A DNA stretch of 64,000 bases, from positions 39,941 to 103,940 of the forward strand of contig NZ_JASHIM010000017.1 of the NCBI RefSeq assembly GCF_030733685.1. The letters run 5' to 3'. This stretch comes from Roseovarius sp. MMSF_3281. GTDB lineage: Bacteria > Pseudomonadota > Alphaproteobacteria > Rhodobacterales > Rhodobacteraceae. The notes under the pieces were generated by a model. It was not told the DNA's origin. It saw only the letters and a program-made list of their open reading frames with translations, and searched no databases. Positions 58,606-64,000 of the stretch are shown piece after piece. Position 1 is the first letter of the stretch, and each line of letters begins with the position of its first letter. The position numbers and the translations under genes were made by a program.

Positions 58606-59102
58606 ACAGCCGCGTTCTGGGCGGGCTCTGCGCGATCGCGGCGTTCGGCCTCGATCAGGGTACCAAGGCGCTTGCGCTGAACACACCGGCGCTTGAGCGC
58701 GGCGTCGAGGTTCTACCCTTTCTCAATCTCGTTCGGGTTCTGAACGATGGAGTCAGCTTCGGTATGCTGGGCGGGATCGTGCCTTGGTGGGGTCTCATCG
58801 CGCTTGCTGGCGTGATCGTGGCATGGCTGCTGATCTGGTTGTGGCGCGCGCCGGACAGGCTGACGGCTGCCGCTCTCGGTCTGATCATCGGCGGCGCGCT
58901 CGGCAATGTCCTCGACCGGCTGCGTTATCAGGCCGTCCCGGATTTTCTGGATTTCCATTACGGAACATACCACTGGCCGTCCTTCAATCTTGCGGATGTG
59001 GCGATTTTCTGCGGTGCGGCCCTGCTGTTCTGGGACAGCTTCCGCTCGGCGCAGAACAAGCCCGAACGTAACCACCGAGAAGAAAACGTTACGGGGAAAT
59101 AA
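58602..59102 (+). CDS. lspA: lipoprotein signal peptidase (signal peptidase II)
   Basis: A 166-residue, four-helix membrane aspartyl protease that cleaves lipoprotein signal peptides. The two catalytic-Asp motifs are GGALGNVLDRLRY and FNLADVAIFCG; RVLNDGVSFGML is the conserved N-terminal loop. Extra lspA copies beside metal transporters are common in mobile metal-resistance clusters, where the peptidase is thought to help lipoprotein processing under metal stress. It is translationally coupled to the transporter (ATGA). Confidence 0.93.
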   Translation: MNSRVLGGLCAIAAFGLDQGTKALALNTPALERGVEVLPFLNLVRVLNDGVSFGMLGGIVPWWGLIALAGVIVAWLLIWLWRAPDRLTAAALGLIIGGALGNVLDRLRYQAVPDFLDFHYGTYHWPSFNLADVAIFCGAALLFWDSFRSAQNKPERNHREENVTGK

Positions 59103-59105
59103 TCG

Positions 59106-60353
59106 ATGTCCAGCATTCCATCCGCAAAGGGCATCGACAGCACGCTTGCCCTGCTGCGCAACCCATATGAGTTCATTCCGGACACATGCCGCGATCTTGA
59201 GGGCGACCTGTTCGAGACCCGCATCCTCTTTCAAAAGACGATCTGCATGACTGGTGCCGCAGCTGCGGAGGTCTTCTATTCCGAGGATGGGCTCGTGCGC
59301 GCAGGCTCGATGCCGAAGCGTATCCAGAGAACCCTGCTCGGCGAAAAGGGCATCCAGGGGCTCGATGGCGAGGCCCACCGTCATCGGAAGCGGATGTTTA
59401 TGTCACTCATGGCGTCGGAGCGGATCGAAGCTCTCGAAAACACGACGCGGGACCTGTTGGACCGCTACGCACGGGACTGGCAAGCGGCGGAGAAGGTCGT
59501 TCTCTACGACGAAGTGCGCGAAATCCTCACCAGAGCTGCCTGCGCCTGGTCGGGCGTGCCGCTTCCCGAAGCGGAGGTCGAGACGCGGACGGCGCAGATG
59601 ACGGCGCTCTTCCAAGACGCCGGGGCGGTCGGCTGGAAGCACTGGGGTGCGCGTCTGGCGCGGCATCGCGCAGAGCGTTGGACAGCCGGGATTATTGAAC
59701 GGCTGCGCGACGGAAGCCTTCAGACAGGACAGGAAAGCGCCGCCCATGTCGTCGCGACGTGGCGCGATCTGAATGGGGAGCTGCTGACCTCCAAGGTTGC
59801 CGCCGTGGAGCTTCTGAACGTAGTACGCCCGATCGTCGCCGTCTCTGCGTTCATCGCCCAGGCGGCGCATGCCCTGCATCGGCATCCCGAGTGGCGGCAA
59901 AAGCTGAAGGACGACGAGGGACAGCTCGAACCTTTCGTGCAAGAGGTCCGCCGTCTGTATCCGTTCTTTCCCGCGGTCGCGGCACGGGTGAAGAGTGATT
60001 TCGAGTGGCGCGGATATCGCTTTTCCAAAGGGTACAGGGTTCTGCTCGACCTCTACGGCACAAATACCGACGCTCGCTCGTGGGACGCGCCGCAAGAGTT
60101 CCGGCCCGAGCGGTTTCACGATCGGGAGGTCACCCCCTACGACTTCATTCCGCAGGGCGGTGGTGATCACCACAGGAACCACCGTTGTCCGGGCGAGTGG
60201 ATCGCGATCAGCCAGATGAAGGCGTTTTGCAGTTTCTTCGTGAACGCCATCGACTACGAAGTGCCAGATCAGGATCTGGATCTGGAAACCGAAGAACTGC
60301 CGCCCATGCCTAAATCCCGGTTCATCATGCGCAACGTCAGGCGTCGGCAGTAG
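59106..60353 (+). CDS. CYP152-type cytochrome P450 peroxygenase (fatty-acid hydroxylase-like)
   Basis: A 415-residue P450 of the H2O2-using CYP152 family. Arg241-Pro242 in LLNVVRPIVAVSAFI replaces the usual acid-alcohol pair and binds the fatty-acid carboxylate. The heme Cys361 is in GGGDHHRNHRCPGEW, and FVQEVRRLYPFFP holds the ExxR motif. Gln84 in GIQGLDGEAHRHRK is at the site where hydroxylases have Gln and the decarboxylase OleT has His, so alpha/beta-hydroxylation is more likely than alkene formation. It follows lspA by 3 bases and overlaps the convergent transporter by 17 bases. Confidence 0.93.
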   Translation: MSSIPSAKGIDSTLALLRNPYEFIPDTCRDLEGDLFETRILFQKTICMTGAAAAEVFYSEDGLVRAGSMPKRIQRTLLGEKGIQGLDGEAHRHRKRMFMSLMASERIEALENTTRDLLDRYARDWQAAEKVVLYDEVREILTRAACAWSGVPLPEAEVETRTAQMTALFQDAGAVGWKHWGARLARHRAERWTAGIIERLRDGSLQTGQESAAHVVATWRDLNGELLTSKVAAVELLNVVRPIVAVSAFIAQAAHALHRHPEWRQKLKDDEGQLEPFVQEVRRLYPFFPAVAARVKSDFEWRGYRFSKGYRVLLDLYGTNTDARSWDAPQEFRPERFHDREVTPYDFIPQGGGDHHRNHRCPGEWIAISQMKAFCSFFVNAIDYEVPDQDLDLETEELPPMPKSRFIMRNVRRRQ

Positions 60354-60996
60354 CGTCGGCCTCCTCCGGCTCGACCGACCGCGCATCCTTGGTGGCCTCA
60401 AACGCTTCCCACGCAACGTAGGGCACGATCAGAAGCGCCGCGACCGGGTCGGCCCACCACCAGCCCATCCATTGCGTCAGACCGATCCCGGCCAACACCA
60501 CGATTGTCTGATACTGGCAGATCATGGTGTCCTTGGCATCGTACTTCAGGGCGGGCGCATCGAGCCGTTTGCCATAGCGATACTTGCCCCAGGCGAGGAA
60601 CGGGTTGACCACGAGCGAAGCACCCAGAATCGCGATACCCCACCAGTTGAAGCCCGGCGCCTTCTGCGAAATGAAGGCGGAGACCGCCTCGTAGAGGATC
60701 GCCGCGACGACGATCCAGAAGGCACAGGCAACCACGTAGAGCGCGACCTTCTTGCGGTGCAGGACCGTGCGCTTGCCGGCACCGTCCTTCTCCCCCTTCA
60801 AGCGCCAGATCAGCGTCGCGGCTGAGGTGGCTTCGACCGTGCTGTCGAGACCCCAGCTTACCAGTGCCGCGCTGCCGGTCAGAAGTCCCACGGTGACGGA
60901 TACGACGACCTCGATGATGTTGTAGACGAGGCTGGCGATCTCGACGCGGATGCCGCGCGTCAGATTGGCCTGCCGGTTATCTTTCTGACTACTCAT
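60337..60996 (-). CDS. small cation-transporter (CDF-like) membrane protein
   Basis: A 219-residue protein with about five to six hydrophobic segments. It resembles the membrane part of CDF transporters: LVSWGLDSTVEATSAATLIW and KYDAKDTMICQYQTIVVLAG carry the acidic metal-site residues, and WADPVAALLIVPYVAWEAFE is the last helix region. The C-terminal cytosolic domain is missing, as in its neighbour at 57,751. It is transcribed toward the P450 gene. Substrate ion is unknown. Confidence 0.82.
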   Translation of the reverse strand: MSSQKDNRQANLTRGIRVEIASLVYNIIEVVVSVTVGLLTGSAALVSWGLDSTVEATSAATLIWRLKGEKDGAGKRTVLHRKKVALYVVACAFWIVVAAILYEAVSAFISQKAPGFNWWGIAILGASLVVNPFLAWGKYRYGKRLDAPALKYDAKDTMICQYQTIVVLAGIGLTQWMGWWWADPVAALLIVPYVAWEAFEATKDARSVEPEEADATADA

Positions 60997-61108
60997 AATA
61001 CCTCATAATGCGGAGCCTGCAGCAAAAGTTCGAGGCGGGAATTGATTGCCTTGCCATTAGTGTTGCGCCACGAATCGAAAGCCGATGTTGTTCTTTTTCC
61101 AAGCTTCC

Positions 61109-61723
61109 TTAGTAGAGGCGAGCTTGCCCCTCATACATGAATACGAATGGCCTCGGACCTGTCGCGTAGCCGGTGTAGAGCCGCTCGATCCGAAACCCGC
61201 TCTTCTCGACAAGGGCGTTCGTCGGGCGGTCAAGGTGACAGTTCCCGGCGCAACGCTTCCAGGCAGGCGTGAGCCAGCGCTGCCAGCGCCGGACACGGGC
61301 TTCCGGCGCCAAACCATGCTCGACGAAGCGGAAGATGCCGTCCGGCTTGAGAACGCGCCGGATCTCGGCGAGCGCCTTCTCCGGCTCCGACACGCTGCAG
61401 AGCGCCCAGGTGGCGACGACGCAGTCGACGCTGCGATCCTCCAGCGGCAATGCTTCGGCCACGCCCTCGATCATCTCGGCCGCGGGCATCAGGCCATGGG
61501 AGGTTTGCGCGGCCCGAGAGAGGAGTTCGGGCGACGGGTCAACACCGATGATCTGACGCACGGCCTCGGGGTAGAGCGCAAGGTTCAGGCCCGAGCCGAT
61601 CCCGATCTCCAGCACACGTCCATGCAGCCCGGAGGCGGCGCGGCGCCGGTAGGGAAGAAGTTGATCCTGGCCCATCGCCAGATGCGTCAGCCGAGGGAGG
61701 ATATGTTTCTCGTACAGTCGCAT
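61109..61723 (-). CDS. class I SAM-dependent methyltransferase
   Basis: The 204-residue product starts at MRLYEKHILPRLTHLAMGQD. The SAM-binding motif is VLEIGIGSGLNLALY, followed by the acidic residue in IGVDPSPELL and motif LPLEDRSVDCVVATWALC. The C-terminal GNCHLDRPTNALVEKSGF resembles METTL7/UbiE-like thiol or chalcogen methyltransferases. In this metal/redox cluster a soft-metal or thiol substrate is plausible but unproven. It begins 4 bases after the ccdA stop in the same direction. Confidence 0.88.
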   Translation of the reverse strand: MRLYEKHILPRLTHLAMGQDQLLPYRRRAASGLHGRVLEIGIGSGLNLALYPEAVRQIIGVDPSPELLSRAAQTSHGLMPAAEMIEGVAEALPLEDRSVDCVVATWALCSVSEPEKALAEIRRVLKPDGIFRFVEHGLAPEARVRRWQRWLTPAWKRCAGNCHLDRPTNALVEKSGFRIERLYTGYATGPRPFVFMYEGQARLY

Positions 61724-61727
61724 CTGT

Positions 61728-62462
61728 TCACCCGATCCGCGCAAGGACAGGGAAGGTGTCCAGCAGCCAGTAGGCCAGTGCGCTCAACCGCCCGGTCATC
61801 ATCGCCAAACCCATCAGGATCATGACGCCGCCCGCAGCCTGATGCAGGCGGCGACCCCAACGACCGATGCCGCGCAGCCTGCCGGCAATACTGTCGGTGA
61901 ACCCCGCGACGACCAGAAACGGGATCCCAAGGCCGGCCGAGTAGAAGGCAAGCAATGCGACGCCCTCGCCAATCGTCGCGCTTGTCGCGCTGGCGGTTAG
62001 GATGGCGCCGAGGATCGGCCCGATGCACGGTGTCCAGCCGAAACCGAAGGCGAGTCCGAGCACGTAGGAGGCGACCGGTTGCCCGCCCGGCAGGTCGAGA
62101 TGAAAACGCAGGTCGCGCTCCATGGCCGACAGGCGCGCTGCCCCGATCATGAACAGACCGAACAGGATCACGATCGCGCCGCCGACGAGGTTGAGTTCGT
62201 AGCGCCACTGCAGCAGCGCCTGACCGAGCGCGGTGGCAGAGGCCCCAAGCGCGATAAATATCGTGGAGAAGCCAAGGACGAAACAGAAGCTGAGCCAGAC
62301 GGCCCGCCCCTTCGAAGGCGCTGCACTGCCGGTGACCGTACGTCCGGCAACGTAGGATACGTAGCCGGGCACGAGCGGCAGCACGCAGGGCGACAGAAAG
62401 GAAACGGCACCGGCCAGCAATGCCGCCATTAGTCCAAGAGCGGAAAGTTCAATCAAATCCAC
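61728..62462 (-). CDS. ccdA: CcdA-type cytochrome c biogenesis / thiol-electron transporter
   Basis: A six-helix inner-membrane protein of about 244 residues that carries electrons from cytosolic thioredoxin to periplasmic thiol proteins. The paired cysteines are in SFLSPCVLPLVPGYVSYVAG and FGFGWTPCIGPILGAIL. GTG at 62,462 is the likely start (VDLIELSALGLMAALLAG); an ATG at 62,564 would add 34 unusual residues and overlap the gene upstream. It follows a damaged tlpA and an intact dsbE-like gene, whose products would be its redox partners. Confidence 0.9.
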   Translation of the reverse strand: MDLIELSALGLMAALLAGAVSFLSPCVLPLVPGYVSYVAGRTVTGSAAPSKGRAVWLSFCFVLGFSTIFIALGASATALGQALLQWRYELNLVGGAIVILFGLFMIGAARLSAMERDLRFHLDLPGGQPVASYVLGLAFGFGWTPCIGPILGAILTASATSATIGEGVALLAFYSAGLGIPFLVVAGFTDSIAGRLRGIGRWGRRLHQAAGGVMILMGLAMMTGRLSALAYWLLDTFPVLARIG

Positions 62463-62544
62463 ATCTCCAAACTGATCGGTAGACCGCCACCACGTGTGCG
62501 CACGGAGCGGAACGGCTGGCGCGGTCGTCGTGCTTTTCCATGTC

Positions 62545-63066
62545 CTATCGCTTACGTTCGTCAATAAGAGCGCTTATCTGCGCAACGGCTTCGGGGCTGT
62601 TCCATTCGGCCGGGCCTGCGAGGCGCCCGCGCTCGCGCCCAATGCGGTCGATCAGAATCGTTGTCGGCAGGCCCACCACGGCCAAGGCCAGCATCGCGCG
62701 CGTATCCTCCGCGATATAGAGATCGAGGTTGCGAATGCCGGTCTCTCGGTAGAAGCGGCGCACAGGTTAGAGACCGGCCCGATCGATCGACAGCGGCAGA
62801 ACATGAAAATCCGATCCGCCGAGGCGCGCTTGCAGCGCGTCGAGCGTCGGCATCTCCTCGCGACAAGGCGGGCACCAGGTCGCCCAAATGTTCAGAAGCA
62901 CGACACGTCCCTCGAAGTCCGCCAGCGTCAGATTCCGTCCATCTCCATCCACGAAAGGCGGCGACAGGAGATCACGCGGAGTCCCGTGATTAGGGATCGG
63001 TGGTCGGGCGGAGGCAGGGCTTGCCGCAAGCGCCAAGACTCCGGCAAAGACGTCACGTCGCCTCAC
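62545..63066 (-). pseudogene. TlpA-type periplasmic thioredoxin interrupted by an in-frame TAA
   Basis: The first part (63,066 to 62,770) encodes an export signal (MRRRDVFAGVLALAASPASA, twin-arginine-like) and the thioredoxin domain with WATWCPPCREEMP. A TAA at 62,767-62,769 ends it after SIDRAGL. The same frame continues without shift as PVRRFYRETGIRNLDLYIAE to 62,545, including the cis-Pro region VGLPTTILID. A single base change (for example GAA or CAA to TAA) therefore splits an otherwise complete protein of about 172 residues. A GTG at 62,763 could restart the second part, but it lacks the active site. Confidence 0.88.
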
Positions 63067-63641
63067 GGGTCGCTCTCAGCCTGCAACCGGCGCACGACCG
63101 GCAGAATGTCCTCCTCAAGCGAGGCCTGATCAAAGGGGCCGACATGCTTGTATGCAATGCGCCCCTCGGCGTCGATTATGTATGTTTCCGGCACTCCATA
63201 GACGCCCCAGTCTATCGCAACGCGGCCTGATCGGTCCGCGCCGATGCGGGTGAAGGGATCGCCGAGCTCTTCGAGGAAACCCAGCGCCTCCTCGGCATTG
63301 TCCTTGTAGTTGATACCGTAGATCGGAACGGTGCCCGCTTCGGCAAGATCGACGAGAAGCGGGTTCTCCGTGCGGCAGGGGACGCACCACGACGCCCAGA
63401 CGTTGACGAGAGAAACCTGGTCTAGCAGGTTCGCCGAGGCTAGGCCGTCCTGCCGCCCTTCGATGGGCGGGAGCGCGAATTCCGGGATTGGTCTTCCGAT
63501 CAGCGTCGAGGGCAACCGGTCGTCGTTGTTCCAGAGGCCCCAGTAGAAGACTACGCCCAGCAACCCAAACAGAAGAATAGGCAAAATCATGAGCGGCCGT
63601 CCGCTCCGGCGCCGCTGTTCTTGGTTATCCTTCGAACTCAT
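63063..63641 (-). CDS. DsbE/CcmG-type thiol:disulfide interchange protein
   Basis: A 192-residue periplasmic thioredoxin anchored by one N-terminal helix (PLMILPILLFGLLGVVFYWG). The active site is WASWCVPCRTENP. The CcmG-specific GINYKDNAEEALGFLEELGD and GVYGVPETYIIDAEGRI are present. It reduces apocytochrome c cysteines in the Ccm pathway, or other thiols. It overlaps the tlpA remnant by 4 bases and is the first gene of the cluster; a palindrome lies 32 bases upstream. Confidence 0.93.
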   Translation of the reverse strand: MSSKDNQEQRRRSGRPLMILPILLFGLLGVVFYWGLWNNDDRLPSTLIGRPIPEFALPPIEGRQDGLASANLLDQVSLVNVWASWCVPCRTENPLLVDLAEAGTVPIYGINYKDNAEEALGFLEELGDPFTRIGADRSGRVAIDWGVYGVPETYIIDAEGRIAYKHVGPFDQASLEEDILPVVRRLQAESDP

Positions 63642-63672
63642 AGCCTGCCATCAATGCTTGGAAGGAATAAGG

Positions 63673-63690
63673 TATCAGCAACCGCTGATA
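63673..63690. promoter_or_regulatory. TATCAGC-N4-GCTGATA palindrome upstream of the dsbE-like gene
   Basis: A perfect 7+7 inverted repeat with AACC between, 32 bases before the start codon. It is a candidate operator for a redox- or metal-responsive regulator. No second copy was found in the window. Confidence 0.45.
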
Positions 63691-64000
63691 TGAAGCAAAC
63701 CGTCGCCGATCACAATGCCGAACGATGGGGGAGGCTTGGCCGCGGCTTCGCAGACCCGAGCCATACTTACTGTCTAGATTCTTAAGAAATCAGCGAAAGG
63801 TCGGTATCTGAAGAGGCCGTTGAATTCAGACCTCTGAACGGCCCCTTCGTCCCGCAGAGCGGACTATTGGAACTGTTTGGTTCGGGCAGGTTTGGACCGG
63901 GTTCCTCCGCCAAGCGGAAAAGGAAAAGATGCCGTAATGGGGCTTTCGGCGAATCGAGCACGTTTCGCTTGTTTGTCAGCATGATCTGAAGTGCCGTTGC
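63691..64000. other. no gene recognised at the right edge
   Basis: About 310 bases with no convincing coding frame on either strand. A reverse frame of 66 codons exists but lacks a ribosome site and family features. Confidence 0.5.

Noticed and set aside
59106..60353. P450 as an OleT-like fatty-acid decarboxylase
   Set aside because: The key position is Gln84, not His, as in the hydroxylase members of CYP152.
62545..63066. Stop-codon readthrough or recoding in the tlpA gene
   Set aside because: The codon is TAA with no recoding signal visible; a nonsense mutation or sequence error is simpler.
63782..63982. Reverse 66-codon frame at the right edge as a small gene
   Set aside because: No ribosome site, atypical composition and no recognisable family.
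1..64000. CRISPR arrays, tRNA and rRNA genes
   Set aside because: No regularly spaced repeats, cloverleaf-like segments or rRNA stretches were seen while reading both strands.

Overview
The window looks like DNA from a marine alphaproteobacterium of the Rhodobacterales (Roseobacter type). The evidence is high-GC coding sequence, a repABC replicon with its palindromic partition sites, the ScpB/DUF1403 pair seen on plasmids of this group, and an ETF and a LIV-type transporter of alphaproteobacterial style. No rRNA, tRNA or CRISPR array was seen. Because the repABC cassette is contiguous with the catabolic genes, the whole window is probably part of a large plasmid or chromid.

Bases 1-41,100 are one large catabolic island for an acyl-CoA-activated carboxylic acid. 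A forward operon (1-11,525) encodes an enoyl-CoA hydratase, two acyl-CoA dehydrogenases, a PaaK-type ligase, a biotin-dependent acyl-CoA carboxylase (beta and alpha subunits), an HMG-CoA-lyase-like enzyme, a short-chain dehydrogenase, a citryl-CoA-lyase-like protein and a MaoC-type hydratase. An IS5-family element (11,627-12,462) separates a promoter/operator from a decayed nitronate monooxygenase gene. Reverse operons follow. 18,730-13,245 holds a transglutaminase-like protein, a MaoC hydratase, an overlapping pair of acyl-CoA dehydrogenases, a crotonase and a PaaK-type ligase. 22,354-18,794 holds a DUF35 protein, an SCP-x-type thiolase, a hydratase-2 and an alpha-methylacyl-CoA-racemase-like protein. 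Two CoA-transferases run forward (22,459-24,804). A lone acyl-CoA dehydrogenase, and then a 12-gene reverse operon (38,578-26,189), couple a LIV-type ABC transporter and an acyl-CoA ligase to crotonases and ETF. A CoA-transferase/dehydrogenase pair (41,058-38,684) closes the island.

Six promoters in the island carry the same palindrome, CTAACA-N2-TGTTAG, or a degraded form of it. It sits inside the -35/-10 spacer and runs into the -10 box, which implies one repressor, not encoded in the window, for the whole pathway. The enzyme set (AMACR-like racemase, hydratase-2, SCP-x thiolase/DUF35, beta-carboxylation plus HMG-lyase) suits a methyl-branched, isoprenoid-like or steroid-side-chain-like acid. 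The substrate itself cannot be read from the sequence.

Bases 41,140-44,740 are a scar made of broken pieces: an IS66 transposase end, an amine-oxidase tail, half of an RND efflux pump and a truncated IS21 element. Bases 45,069-56,934 are the plasmid backbone: scpB, a DUF1403 gene, a tyrosine recombinase, parDE, a serine recombinase, vapBC, repABC with a candidate antisense RNA and two parS palindromes, a Fic protein and an ArdC-type antirestriction protein. GGGNAGGG (KOPS-like) motifs in this backbone all point away from the rep region and switch strand across repC.

Bases 57,165-63,641 are a metal/redox island: a multicopper-oxidase fragment, a CmtR-like ArsR regulator, an HMA-CDF transporter, lspA, a CYP152-type P450 peroxygenase, a second small cation transporter, a methyltransferase, ccdA, a tlpA gene broken by an in-frame stop, and a dsbE/ccmG-like gene.
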